Source: Calditrichota bacterium (GTDB lineage Bacteria; Calditrichota; Calditrichia; Calditrichales; J004). From it: a DNA stretch of 64,000 nucleotides. The notes under the pieces are model-generated. The model ran no database searches. It saw only the letters and a list, made by a program, of their open reading frames with translations, and was not told the DNA's origin. Shown here piece by piece: positions 33,753-42,553 of this stretch. The stretch is from NCBI GenBank assembly GCA_013112635.1, contig JABFGF010000002.1:682001-746000 (forward strand). The letters are read 5' to 3'. The number at the start of each line of letters is the position of its first letter. Position 1 is the stretch's first letter. Both the position numbers and the translations under genes were made by a program.

Positions 33753-34490
33753 TTAGGAGACACGCCCTTTATAATAATTGTAATCTTTTATAATTGTATT
33801 TAAAAATAATCTGCTTTCCATATCATTTTCAATACTTAGTTTCTTTTTAATAATAGTTGCCGTCTTTTTAATAAACTCCATTTTGATTATTCCATGACGG
33901 TCTTCTTCCGGTTTGGCCCTAAGTACTTCTTTTAGTGTTTCAATATCTTTATCAGAAAGATCTGCAGCTTCTCCAAAAACAGGTTTATAATCTTCGTCAA
34001 CTTGTGAAAGAATTGTATCCTCTAGCCGAATTCGTTTTTTTATACGCACAACTGTTGTGCCGGCAGCCATATCGCCTAGTCTTTGTCCTTTTCCGCTAAT
34101 TATCAGTGTAATCAGGGCAACGCTTCCGCCGGTTGCAGAAATTTCAATCAAACGGAATATCCAGCGAATTATAAAACTACCCATTGATGCTTCACTGCCA
34201 TCAAGTTTAATAACCCGGATGTTTCTTGCTCGTTTACCAAAAGTTTGTCCGTTGTAAAAACTCTCCAATACAACTTCATAAAAAAATATGGGAGAATAAA
34301 GTATAAACATAACCGCGGCTGATGCCTCAATCCCAAAATCATCCAAAAAACCTATTAAAATCAAAGCGCTCAACAAATAACCACCCTGAATTGCGATATC
34401 AATTAGTATTGCAATCATCCGGTCACCTACGCCCGCCAGATCATAGTTTAGATCAATATTTTGAGTTGTTTGTATATTAATTGTTTCCAT
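33753..34490 (-). CDS. RDD-family membrane protein
   Basis: The N-terminal ~150 residues form an RDD domain with an R-D pair in GDRMIAILIDIAIQGG and the later conserved GQTFGKRARNIRVIKLDG. Three or four membrane spans are present (about 27-45, 53-75, 105-135), followed by a basic RIKKRIRLED. A hydrophilic C-terminal tail of about 85 residues (DEDYKPVFGEAADLSDKDIETLKEVLRAK) faces the cytoplasm. RDD proteins are of uncertain function; some have been linked to ion exchange. In FCB genomes, RDD and SpoIIM-type genes often sit with MoxR/DUF58 genes, as here. Confidence 0.92.
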   Translation of the reverse strand: METINIQTTQNIDLNYDLAGVGDRMIAILIDIAIQGGYLLSALILIGFLDDFGIEASAAVMFILYSPIFFYEVVLESFYNGQTFGKRARNIRVIKLDGSEASMGSFIIRWIFRLIEISATGGSVALITLIISGKGQRLGDMAAGTTVVRIKKRIRLEDTILSQVDEDYKPVFGEAADLSDKDIETLKEVLRAKPEEDRHGIIKMEFIKKTATIIKKKLSIENDMESRLFLNTIIKDYNYYKGRVS

Positions 34491-34518
34491 GGATCAAATA
34501 TTAAGTTTGTTTTTTTTG

Positions 34519-35163
34519 TTATTTATAATCTTCAAGTTTTTTAAAAATATATGGTCCTGTTTCAGCTCCCCATACCTGTTTATCATCTGAGTCAAATCCG
34601 CGATCCCAGCTTGTAAGAACATTTTTTTCAATACGAACCTCGGACGTTGCGTAGGTTGAACCACGGAGCGTACTTTCACAATTTTTCTGATTTGTACTGC
34701 CGGAAAACGTACCATTATGCTTTTCCAGGAAAATTACACAACCCTTTCTTTCTGTTAAAGAATCCGGGGTTAATGTCTCAAGAGGAAATTGTTCTTTCCA
34801 GGCACCGGCAAAGCGCAGAGGGTTATCAAAAGTAAAAACAGCACTCTCAAAAGTACCATCTGTTCTGCGCTCAAGGCGATAAACCCGTTGGCGGTATGGT
34901 TTTTCCAATGCCCAGGATGCTGCTTGTTCAACATATAACCAAATTGCATCTTCCCGTTCATTCCAGATTTGGACCATTTCCAGGCGAATATCAAAAAAGT
35001 TCGTATCTGCTTCGGATTGCTCTATACTGCTGAACGAGCCTGTCATCATAGACTTAAGTTCTTGTAATTCATTGTTTTTCGTAATTGCAGATTGTTTACA
35101 AGCAAAGAATATTGAAAGAAAAGCAATTAGTAGTAAGGTTTTGCTAAGTATTGTATTATTCAT
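34519..35163 (-). CDS. CpcT/CpeT-family lipoprotein
   Basis: A lipoprotein signal (lipobox FFAC, Cys22) leads into a domain of about 185 residues like CpcT/CpeT. It contains LKSMMTGSFSSIEQSEAD, LYVEQAASWALEKPYRQRVYRLER, GCVIFLEKHNGTFSGSTNQKNC and a late VWGAETGPYIFKK. In cyanobacteria these proteins attach bilins to phycobiliproteins. Here there are no phycobiliprotein genes, so that job is unlikely; the beta-barrel fold probably binds another hydrophobic ligand outside the inner membrane. It lies between the RDD and DUF58 genes, with 28- and 49-bp gaps. Confidence 0.83.
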   Translation of the reverse strand: MNNTILSKTLLLIAFLSIFFACKQSAITKNNELQELKSMMTGSFSSIEQSEADTNFFDIRLEMVQIWNEREDAIWLYVEQAASWALEKPYRQRVYRLERRTDGTFESAVFTFDNPLRFAGAWKEQFPLETLTPDSLTERKGCVIFLEKHNGTFSGSTNQKNCESTLRGSTYATSEVRIEKNVLTSWDRGFDSDDKQVWGAETGPYIFKKLEDYK

Positions 35164-35212
35164 GATCCATCCAATTATTAAGTTAGTAAAATTTGTTTCA
35201 AAAAGTTTAAAA

Positions 35213-36556
35213 CTAGATAATAGCCCTGGCCTTCAATTCTAAATATTTATTGATCACCGAGATTGTCAATTCTTGCGGTTGGACAAGAATGCTTTGGATT
35301 CCCGCCATACGAAGCTCTTTGACAATTTGTCTTTTTTCATAGATTAGTTTTTCGGCAATCACCTTTTTATAAATTTCCTCGGTGGTTTTTGCAGGTAGCT
35401 CCCGAAATGTGGTCAGCTCACTGTTTTCAAAAAGGATGACTACAAGAGCGTGACTTTTATTAATCTGACTTAAAAGCAGCATTTGTCTTTCAAGAGATTG
35501 GAGGGATTCAAAATTTGTAAACAACAAAATAAGACTGCGTTGCTTAATTCTCATTCGAATCGTTGCGTACATCTTTTCAAAATCTGATTCCAGGAATCCG
35601 GTGGACTGGCTATACAACGCTTCAAGGATTCGATTCATGTGCGAGTAATGGCCACTGGCCGGTAATACAGAACTGATATTATTCGAAAATGTTAACAATC
35701 CGGCCTTATCATGTTTACGGATGGCAATATTTGAGATAACCAGACTGGAATTAATCGCATAATCCAACAGGCTCATTCCTTTAAATGGCATTTTCATATT
35801 ACGGCCCATATCTATCACGCTAAAAACCTGCTGCGCTTTTTCATCCTGATATTGGTTTACCATTATGTCACGCCGGCGTGCCGTTGCCTTCCAGTTAATT
35901 GTCCGGTAATCATCTCCTTTTACATAATTGCGGATTTGATCAAACTCTAAAGTATGGCCAACACTGCGGATTTTTTTTATGCCAGCTTCCGTAAGCCTGT
36001 TTGATATTGCATACAGTTCATACATTTGCATTTGAATAATCGAAGGATAGACAAGTGCCCTGGCTTGTTCATCAAAACTGTATTTGCGGCCAACCAAACC
36101 TACAGTAGAAGAGACAAATATATTCAAAAAGCCAAAAACATAATCGCCCCTTTTAACGGGAAATAAGGAATATTTTATGCGTTTACTTTTACCGGCCTGT
36201 AGTTTATAAAACAGATTAAAATTTCTTACCTGAAAAACAGCGGGAATTTCATCAATAACATTGATGTAAATTTCAAAGTTATAATAGTTTTCAATCTCAA
36301 CCGATATTTGGTTTTCATCGCCATTGGATAATTTTGAAGGTACTTTTCTGCTGGCAAAAATCCCATCCTGCTTATGAAATAATAAAACAGTATCAAAAAT
36401 CGTGATTAGGATAAAACCGCCTAATCCAAACTTTGCCACAGCATATAATGAGGCATAATTAAACCCAGCAATAAAAAGAATTACCAAAGCGGACAGTATA
36501 TAAAAAAATCTTTTTTGTAGATAAAAACTCTTGATAAATTTAATAATCATCTTCAA
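35213..36556 (-). CDS. DUF58 domain protein
   Basis: Two membrane spans near the N-terminus (about 13-31 and 35-52) are followed by a beta-rich periplasm-like region and then the DUF58 signature GTLEFDQIRNYVKGDDYRTINWKATARR (here as VGHTLEFDQIRNY). The C-terminal part folds like a von Willebrand A domain (VFSVIDMGRNMKMPF, LILLFTNFESLQ) with a partly degenerate metal site. DUF58 proteins nearly always pair with MoxR AAA+ ATPases, as here (133 bp upstream). They are thought to help assemble or activate envelope complexes. The gap to moxR contains a palindromic repeat. Confidence 0.92.
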   Translation of the reverse strand: MKMIIKFIKSFYLQKRFFYILSALVILFIAGFNYASLYAVAKFGLGGFILITIFDTVLLFHKQDGIFASRKVPSKLSNGDENQISVEIENYYNFEIYINVIDEIPAVFQVRNFNLFYKLQAGKSKRIKYSLFPVKRGDYVFGFLNIFVSSTVGLVGRKYSFDEQARALVYPSIIQMQMYELYAISNRLTEAGIKKIRSVGHTLEFDQIRNYVKGDDYRTINWKATARRRDIMVNQYQDEKAQQVFSVIDMGRNMKMPFKGMSLLDYAINSSLVISNIAIRKHDKAGLLTFSNNISSVLPASGHYSHMNRILEALYSQSTGFLESDFEKMYATIRMRIKQRSLILLFTNFESLQSLERQMLLLSQINKSHALVVILFENSELTTFRELPAKTTEEIYKKVIAEKLIYEKRQIVKELRMAGIQSILVQPQELTISVINKYLELKARAII

Positions 36557-36578
36557 TGTTCTTATAATTATTATTTAT

Positions 36579-36673
36579 GTCATTCTAAGGTACGAAACAC
36601 CCCATTATCATCCTTTTTGAAATTCTTTAAATTATAGGATTCTTCGCTTCGTTTCACTACTTTCAGAATGACA
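36579..36673. repeat. Imperfect long inverted repeat with GTCATTCT ends
   Basis: The element begins GTCATTCTAAGGTACGAAAC (36579-36598) and ends with GTTTCACTACTTTCAGAATGAC (36651-36672), which are imperfect reverse complements. The central part contains GGATTCTTCGCTTC, a further self-complementary stretch. Elements of this kind with TCATTCTGA-like termini are dispersed in many FCB genomes. It occupies most of the gap between the DUF58 and MoxR genes and would lie in their shared transcript. Confidence 0.65.
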
Positions 36674-36689
36674 TTTCTATAATTTTTCT

Positions 36690-37670
36690 TTAACGCGGAA
36701 CCTCAATTTTCTCTAAAATCTTTTCCAGAATTTGCTCGGTTTTAACACCTTCCATTTCCTTCTCTGCGGTTAAAAGCAGCCTGTGGGAAAGCGCAGGATA
36801 TGTAATAATTTTTATATCATCCGGTGTAATAAAATCGCGTCCCTGTATTGAAGCCCAACCTTTGGCTCCGCTTAAAATAGCAAGCCCGGCGCGCGGAGAA
36901 CCACCCAAATAAAAGGCATTATGCTGCCGGGTTTCCTCAATTATTTGTGCAATATACTTTAGCAGCCTTTGTTCAGCATGAACCTGAGAAACTATGCCCT
37001 GCATCTCAATTAGGTCTTTATTGTTTATCACCTGCTTAACTTTTTGCATCGTATTTTCTAAACTGTTTTGATTGAACCTTTCCAAAATGGAAACCTCTTC
37101 TTCTGCCGTTGGATAATCCATTACAATTTTAAACATGAACCTGTCTAACTGTGCTTCCGGAAGCTTATAAGTTCCTTCATGTTCAATAGGGTTTTGGGTA
37201 GCCATAACAATAAATGGTAAATCCATCGGATAGGTTTGGCCATCAATCGTAACTTGTTTTTCCTCCATTACTTCAAATAGGGCCGATTGTGTTTTGGCCG
37301 GGGCACGGTTTATTTCATCTATAAGAATAAGGTTGGCAAAAATAGGTCCCTTGTTAAATACAAACTCAGAACTTTTAAGATTAAAGACAGACGTTCCTAA
37401 AACATCCGACGGCATCAAATCGGGTGTGAACTGAATGCGCGAAAATTGGGTGGATGTGCAAGTTGCCAATAATTTTGCCGCCAGCGTTTTTGCAATCCCC
37501 GGTACACCTTCAATCATAATATGGCCTTTTGATAAAAGTGCCGTAATCATTAAATCAACTACTTTTTCCTGGCCAATGAGTACCGTGCCCATTTCTTTTT
37601 TAATTTCGCCAATTTTTTGTTGCAATTTTGCTATCTCGATTCGGGGTTCAAAACTTTGTTCTTCACTCAT
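36690..37670 (-). CDS. MoxR-family AAA+ ATPase
   Basis: The 326-residue protein has Walker A GVPGIAKT (55-62), Walker B LILIDEINRAP (about 115-125), sensor 1 VMATQNPIEHEGTYKLPEAQLDRF and the C-terminal helical lid with AGLAILSGAKGWA. MoxR ATPases act as chaperone-like remodelers of vWA-domain and envelope proteins. The neighbouring DUF58 protein is the likely partner. It lies in the middle of a long minus-strand cluster with DUF4350 and DUF4129 genes upstream (38-bp gap). Confidence 0.96.
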   Translation of the reverse strand: MSEEQSFEPRIEIAKLQQKIGEIKKEMGTVLIGQEKVVDLMITALLSKGHIMIEGVPGIAKTLAAKLLATCTSTQFSRIQFTPDLMPSDVLGTSVFNLKSSEFVFNKGPIFANLILIDEINRAPAKTQSALFEVMEEKQVTIDGQTYPMDLPFIVMATQNPIEHEGTYKLPEAQLDRFMFKIVMDYPTAEEEVSILERFNQNSLENTMQKVKQVINNKDLIEMQGIVSQVHAEQRLLKYIAQIIEETRQHNAFYLGGSPRAGLAILSGAKGWASIQGRDFITPDDIKIITYPALSHRLLLTAEKEMEGVKTEQILEKILEKIEVPR

Positions 37671-37708
37671 TAATTTTCCCTTTTAATGCTCAATTGTTTT
37701 ATTCTCAA

Positions 37709-38881
37709 TCAATTACAATTTTTATAAAATTTTTCGATCTCTTTATTTAAACTTGCCAGGCTTTCTGCTGTCATTTCTGAAGTTGGATTGACTTTATTTA
37801 TCATTCCAAAGAGGTTCTGTAATTCAGAAAATTCAATCGCGGTTTTTACTGATAATTTTGTCACAAAGCTCTCATCCAATTTTGATGTATCCATATTATA
37901 TTGGTGCCTGATAAACTCCAGAAGATATGTTCTGCTTTTTATGGCAACATCTGTATGGTTTTGTTGGCTATAATAAAGCCGGCCAATCACATCAACAAAA
38001 CTTAATGTATCATTAGAAAGTGGTTTTATGGTTGGAATTGCCCGCTGTTTGCGTTTGCCCTCCACAAAAATGAATAACAGAATTCCAACCAGTGTCAGGT
38101 AATAAGCCCATCTTAATGTTTCAGTATTTAAGACAAAACTTATCGGCGAAGAAGTCCTTTGTTTCCTGGCAGGGATATAATATTGATCCCAAATAGTCGG
38201 AGCTTTGGGCAGATTGGAGAACATAGCCGAAATATATTTTTCATTACCCGGTGTGAGAATGTTATAATTTGTAAATGCCAAAGGTACTGTGTGCAAAAAC
38301 AATTGGCCAGTGCCTAAACCCATCTTTATAAAATTTGTAGCATTCTCTTCATCAATGCCCAAAACTTTCATTTTTGAAGAATCTATTTTATCAAAATGCC
38401 AGGATAACCCTGCATGTTTTATAGGAAATGATTTATCAATTTTATTAAGCAAACTACGGTTTACGGAAAGAGAATCTTTCACATATTTTAGATTAGTAGA
38501 AATCCCAAGTGAATCACTAAAATTTGTTCCAAAAGAGTGAGCGGAAATAAAAACATTTCCCCCTTCTTCAACAAATGATAGCAATGTTTCAGTATCGAGT
38601 TGGTCCGGTTCAAAATCATTACAAACAAAAATATAATTTTTGTAAATCGTATTTAGAGAATCGGGTAAAGTATTATAAATGGGCCATTCTGCCATTAACA
38701 AATTTTCTCCTGGGAATAAGTCATCCAGTAAACTATACACAATATAGTTGCCAAAAGGTATTTTGTCGGTAGATGAAAAAGTAGGCGTCCAGTTAAGCGG
38801 TTTTGGTTTTACTGTTTCAATAACAACCAGTAAACCTATGGCGATAATAAGTGGCAGGAACAATTTAATATTTTTCATCAT
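37709..38881 (-). CDS. DUF4350 domain membrane protein
   Basis: I start at ATG 38881, which overlaps the stop of the DUF4129 gene (ATGATGA); an upstream in-frame start at 38896 would overlap it further. One membrane span lies near the N-terminus (about 5-22), followed by a DUF4350 domain (DKIPFGNYIVYSLLDDLFPGE, LLSFVEEGGNVFISAH) resembling a glutamine-amidotransferase-like fold. A second span (about 260-277, YYLTLVGILLFIFVEG) is next to a basic segment. A C-terminal cytoplasmic helical region of about 110 residues completes it. The function is unknown; it is a regular neighbour of MoxR/DUF58/DUF4129 genes. Confidence 0.88.
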   Translation of the reverse strand: MMKNIKLFLPLIIAIGLLVVIETVKPKPLNWTPTFSSTDKIPFGNYIVYSLLDDLFPGENLLMAEWPIYNTLPDSLNTIYKNYIFVCNDFEPDQLDTETLLSFVEEGGNVFISAHSFGTNFSDSLGISTNLKYVKDSLSVNRSLLNKIDKSFPIKHAGLSWHFDKIDSSKMKVLGIDEENATNFIKMGLGTGQLFLHTVPLAFTNYNILTPGNEKYISAMFSNLPKAPTIWDQYYIPARKQRTSSPISFVLNTETLRWAYYLTLVGILLFIFVEGKRKQRAIPTIKPLSNDTLSFVDVIGRLYYSQQNHTDVAIKSRTYLLEFIRHQYNMDTSKLDESFVTKLSVKTAIEFSELQNLFGMINKVNPTSEMTAESLASLNKEIEKFYKNCN

Positions 38882-39588
38882 TCCGTTTGTCCACATAAAT
38901 TATTAAAATTTTCAAAATAGCCGGAGATAGCAGAAAAGCTGTCTTCTGTTATTTCAAACTCGCCATACCAGGCATATTCGTAAAGTCTTGTTAAACCGGA
39001 AAATGGTGTTTTCAATGAATCATTTTTTATTTCAGAATAATAATCATAGTTGGTTTTGCCGATTTTCCAGTTTATAAAATTTTTATCTGAAAGCAATTTT
39101 AAAGAGATAAGATATAATAATCTTACCGCATTTCGAAAACGGTTGTTTTGAATTTCTTGTTCAAGAAGTTTGTTTAAATCTGCATCATGAATATTGTCTT
39201 CACTTATTGCAGAAATAGAGGCTGATTCTTTTTCCGGCTTGTAAAAAAGTGAGCCCAGTTTGTTTTTCATAAACTGACGCACCAGGTAAAACAATGTGCC
39301 GAAAGCAAAAAGATAAATAAGAACTTCCCAAAACGATGAGGTCCCGGGATTTAGAAGATATTTAAAAAAATTATTCCATAGCCAGGATAAAAAAACATCG
39401 ATTAAACTTATCGAACTGAAGGATTGATGTTCATAATTAAATTCCGGATCAGACCTAAATTTTTCAAGACGCTCATTGCTGAAAGAACGCTGTTCTACGA
39501 TTGTTGAATCTTTTACAACAAAGTGTGGCTCTTGCTGAATTGCCAGAAGATTTGCTGAGAATAAAAGAGAAAGTAGTAAAAATTTCAT
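38878..39588 (-). CDS. DUF4129 domain protein
   Basis: A signal peptide (about 1-18) is followed by a short periplasmic region. A membrane span then lies near 85-108 (FWEVLIYLFAFGTLFYLVRQF), and the C-terminal DUF4129 domain (about 145-236) contains LEQEIQNNRFRNAVRLLYLISLKLLSDKNFINWKIGKTNYDY and LYEYAWYGEFEITEDSF. The domain is a small helical unit that occurs in MoxR/DUF58/transglutaminase-like clusters. It overlaps the DUF4350 gene and begins 14 bp after the next upstream gene, so all are co-transcribed. Confidence 0.86.
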   Translation of the reverse strand: MKFLLLSLLFSANLLAIQQEPHFVVKDSTIVEQRSFSNERLEKFRSDPEFNYEHQSFSSISLIDVFLSWLWNNFFKYLLNPGTSSFWEVLIYLFAFGTLFYLVRQFMKNKLGSLFYKPEKESASISAISEDNIHDADLNKLLEQEIQNNRFRNAVRLLYLISLKLLSDKNFINWKIGKTNYDYYSEIKNDSLKTPFSGLTRLYEYAWYGEFEITEDSFSAISGYFENFNNLCGQTE

Positions 39589-39602
39589 AGTGCTTGAAAA
39601 CC

Positions 39603-40541
39603 TTATTCCGTAACCGGGTCTATTTCCAAATCATCTATTTTCTGTGCAAGACCAGTTGCTTCTTTTTTCTCTCGCTGGCTAAAATAATGGATTGCTATTG
39701 TTACAAAATAGATGCTGTGCAGAAAATACGAAAGAGTTGAAAAAGCCATCATAAAACCCATAAACGGATTAACCTCTCCAGCAAGCTGTCCATCCATTTG
39801 ATTAAAAAACAGCGTGTAACTTACGATCCAATTTGGTATTAAAAATATTATTTGCAGCACCATAATAATAATAGCGGTTAGGAAATATAGCCCAAATGTA
39901 AACCACCAATATTCTCGAATTAGCTTTATGCTTCGTTTCATTGCCGCCATAAACGAAAGATTTTCATGCAGCGTAACTATATAGATAAATGAAAGTGCTA
40001 TAAAATAATATGCAAAAGGTATCATGAATAACATTATGATTACAAAAGGAAGAAAAACAGCCGTTGAAGATGTTACCGAAGCGAGAATACCAATTAGAAC
40101 TCCGGCGATTATCAAAATGATATATGCAAGCATTGCTAACACAAATAACAATAAGTTTACCTTTGCCACCTTCCAAAAATTTTTAATACTTTTATTAAAA
40201 ACACCAGCCGATGAAAAACGCGATTCATCTTCTTCGATATACATCAAAACATAACTATTAATAAGCGAAACAACGATTGTAAATAAAACAAAGCCAACTA
40301 TCAGTATTAAAAAATAAAGGATTATAAACCCTGGACTAAACTCCTGGGTTTGCGCAAATGATAAAAAGCCATCAAAAAAGTAATAGTTTACCAGTGCCAA
40401 AACCAAAATAAATGGCCCAAGAATTAAAAGAACACTTTTTCCCAAGGGGACAAATTCCTGGCGGATAAAAGCAAATGTAGCATTGAGTATTTCGCTAATA
40501 TTACGCGCTTTGGAAAAGCTAAATATTTCTGTGGATTCCAT
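39603..40541 (-). CDS. Polytopic membrane protein (paralogue 1 of a tandem pair)
   Basis: About six membrane spans make up most of the 312 residues. It starts with FSKARNISEILNATFAFIRQEFVPLGKSV, which is clearly related to the start of the next upstream gene, as is the end (IHYFSQREKKEATGLAQKIDDLEIDPVTE). The pattern is a YciC/glycerophosphodiesterase-membrane-domain-like fold, but I cannot assign a function. The pair arose by duplication inside this MoxR cluster, and a 21-bp gap separates them. Confidence 0.82.
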   Translation of the reverse strand: MESTEIFSFSKARNISEILNATFAFIRQEFVPLGKSVLLILGPFILVLALVNYYFFDGFLSFAQTQEFSPGFIILYFLILIVGFVLFTIVVSLINSYVLMYIEEDESRFSSAGVFNKSIKNFWKVAKVNLLLFVLAMLAYIILIIAGVLIGILASVTSSTAVFLPFVIIMLFMIPFAYYFIALSFIYIVTLHENLSFMAAMKRSIKLIREYWWFTFGLYFLTAIIIMVLQIIFLIPNWIVSYTLFFNQMDGQLAGEVNPFMGFMMAFSTLSYFLHSIYFVTIAIHYFSQREKKEATGLAQKIDDLEIDPVTE

Positions 40542-40562
40542 ATTATTCTCGCTATTAGTTTA

Positions 40563-41405
40563 TTATTCCATAACTGGATTATCGTCAAGAGCTTCAATTT
40601 TTTGCGCCAGCCCGGCAGCTTCTTTCTTTTCTCTCTGGCTGTAATAATGAACTGTGGTTGCAACTACAAATATACCATAAAACAAATATGAAAGCTGGCT
40701 GATAACAGAACTTACACTTATCCACCAACCATAGTTAACAGCAATGTTTTGGCCCGCATCATGAAACTCATAAATAAAGCTCATAATCAAAATCGGAGCC
40801 TGAAAAACCATCTGTAAAACGTAAACTATAATCCAGATTAGAATTAGCAATCCAAAAGTAAACCACCAATAGTCACGAATAAGATAGGCGCTTCTAATAA
40901 ACGCATTTCCCATTGTTATTTTTTCGTGGATTATCACAGTATAAAGCAAACTTAGCGAAACAGAAAAATAAACCCCCGGGATAAAAAACACCATAAATGC
41001 AATAACTATGAAAATTGTAAAAACAATTGTAATTCCAAGTAATTTCCCAAAGCCCTGAGCACTCATTCTAAATATGGTAAGTACATTATAACGAGAGTCA
41101 TCGTTTTTAATATAAAGCAAAATGTAGTTATTAATAACCAGGATCAGCAAAGCATAAATTGCCAATTGAACAAAACTAAGGATGCCAATACTTGCCCAAT
41201 AGTCTGCAGAAAGTAAGAATTCCGGAGTAGCAGAAAATTGATCACCAATAAATGAATCTGATACTATTGCTGAAACTAACATCAAAGGGCCAACAATAAA
41301 CAAAATACTTTTACCCATTGCCTCAAATTCCTGGCGTATAAAAGTAAACGTAGCATTTATTGTTTCACTAATTTTTCTTGCCTTAAAAAAATCAAATAAC
41401 TCCAT
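40563..41405 (-). CDS. Polytopic membrane protein (paralogue 2 of a tandem pair)
   Basis: The start is ATG 41405, fixed by AGGAGA six bases upstream; a TTG at 41438 would lengthen it with unconserved residues. The protein has about six membrane spans. It is similar along its length to the downstream gene (FFKARKISETINATFTFIRQEFEAMGKSI at the start, VHYYSQREKKEAAGLAQKIEALDDNPVME at the end). A conserved RSAYLIRDYWWFTFGL segment lies between spans 4 and 5 and is also present in its sister. The function is unknown. Confidence 0.82.
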   Translation of the reverse strand: MELFDFFKARKISETINATFTFIRQEFEAMGKSILFIVGPLMLVSAIVSDSFIGDQFSATPEFLLSADYWASIGILSFVQLAIYALLILVINNYILLYIKNDDSRYNVLTIFRMSAQGFGKLLGITIVFTIFIVIAFMVFFIPGVYFSVSLSLLYTVIIHEKITMGNAFIRSAYLIRDYWWFTFGLLILIWIIVYVLQMVFQAPILIMSFIYEFHDAGQNIAVNYGWWISVSSVISQLSYLFYGIFVVATTVHYYSQREKKEAAGLAQKIEALDDNPVME

Positions 41406-41493
41406 TACAATTCTCCTGGAAAAGATTGAGTTTTGCAAGCTGACAAAATCAACAGATGAAGGTTTTCTTCACATTAAGATACGTAAAAACACA

Positions 41494-42447
41494 TCACGCT
41501 TTACGATTAAGATGTCTCGGATAAAATAAAAAATAAAACAGTACAAAACCAAGCGAGGCAAAAATAATAAACAAGTTAAGTACCAGCGGCATATCCGTAT
41601 GTCTTGTAACAAACCCTTCTAAAAAACCAGCAGTAATAAAAACCGGAACAAGTCCAATTACAATTTTCATTCCCTCTTTCGCTCCCTGCGAAAAAGACTC
41701 TTTTCTGCTAAATGTACCGGGAAATAAAATTGAATTTCCCATCACCAATCCTGCACCACCCGCAATTATTATTGCAGAAATTTCCAAGGTACCATGAACC
41801 CAAACAGCCAATATTGATTCTGTTAAAAGTCCGTGTTCAAAAAAGAAATATTGAAACGAGCCGAGCATAATTCCATTCTGCAACAGTAAAAGCCCCGTAC
41901 CAAAAGAAGCCAGCAATCCGGAAACAAAAGCTAAAAATGAAACACGAATGTTATTTAAGGTAATCCCCAAAAACATTTCAACTTCGTTCATTTTTTTATA
42001 CACCGCCATCGGGTCATCATTTTTGATATTCTCCAGAGTCATGTTTACATAACTGTCTCCCAGGATTGTCCTGACAAATCCATCATCATTTGCGGCAGAA
42101 ACAACACCTATCAATACTGATACAGAAAAAATGATTAGCGATGACAAAAACTTAAAACGCTGTTTATAAAAAAGATGGGGCAACTCTTTTAACCAGAAAA
42201 CTTTAAAGCGGCCAACTTTTTCTTTTTTGTTTTTATATATTTTTTGATGGATACGAGTAGCGAGCGTATTTAAATACTTTGTGGTTTTACTTTGCGGATA
42301 AAATGTCTTCGAATAAGCCAGGTCATCCGTTAAGCGGATATAAAGATTGGTTAATTCGTCGGGGCTAAATTTGGATTGAGTTTCTATTAATGATTCAACC
42401 CTTTTCCAATAAGTGGCATTTTTTTTAAGAAAAGCAACTTCCTGCAT
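41494..42447 (-). CDS. Stage II sporulation protein M (SpoIIM)-like membrane protein
   Basis: A soluble helical N-terminus (about 1-95) is followed by five or so membrane spans with the DUF95/SpoIIM signature: NNIRVSFLAFVSGLLASFGTGLLLLQNGIMLG and HGTLEISAIIIAGGAGLVMG. In Bacillus, SpoIIM forms part of the SpoIIDMP complex during engulfment. Homologues in non-sporulating bacteria, usually next to RDD and MoxR genes, have another, unknown role. It is the first gene of the cluster. The 106-bp upstream gap contains two hairpins and separates it from fumC. Confidence 0.92.
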   Translation of the reverse strand: MQEVAFLKKNATYWKRVESLIETQSKFSPDELTNLYIRLTDDLAYSKTFYPQSKTTKYLNTLATRIHQKIYKNKKEKVGRFKVFWLKELPHLFYKQRFKFLSSLIIFSVSVLIGVVSAANDDGFVRTILGDSYVNMTLENIKNDDPMAVYKKMNEVEMFLGITLNNIRVSFLAFVSGLLASFGTGLLLLQNGIMLGSFQYFFFEHGLLTESILAVWVHGTLEISAIIIAGGAGLVMGNSILFPGTFSRKESFSQGAKEGMKIVIGLVPVFITAGFLEGFVTRHTDMPLVLNLFIIFASLGFVLFYFLFYPRHLNRKA

Positions 42448-42465
42448 ATATAAACTTCAATTATC

Positions 42466-42490
42466 CCGTTCCCATTTTTCATGGGAACGG
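42466..42490. repeat. Perfect 10-bp inverted repeat (hairpin)
   Basis: CCGTTCCCAT (42466-42475) and ATGGGAACGG (42481-42490) flank a TTTTC loop, 19 bases upstream of the SpoIIM-like start codon. It lacks a U-tract on the minus strand, so it is not a canonical terminator. It could be an operator or a mRNA-leader hairpin of the downstream cluster. Confidence 0.55.
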
Positions 42491-42508
42491 ATCGTGAGAT
42501 TGTTATAC

Positions 42509-42544
42509 CTCAGATTCTACAAAAACCATAGTCTGCAATCTGAG
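42509..42544 (-). terminator. Hairpin just after fumC, possible terminator
   Basis: CTCAGATT (42509-42516) and AATCTGAG (42537-42544) form an 8-bp perfect stem with a 20-base loop, beginning ten bases after the fumC stop codon on the minus strand. No strong U-tract follows, so termination by this hairpin alone is uncertain. Confidence 0.4.
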
Positions 42545-42553
42545 TTTATGAAA

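Noticed and set aside
42466-42490. Hairpin as a Rho-independent terminator
   Set aside because: No U-tract on the minus strand where it would be needed.
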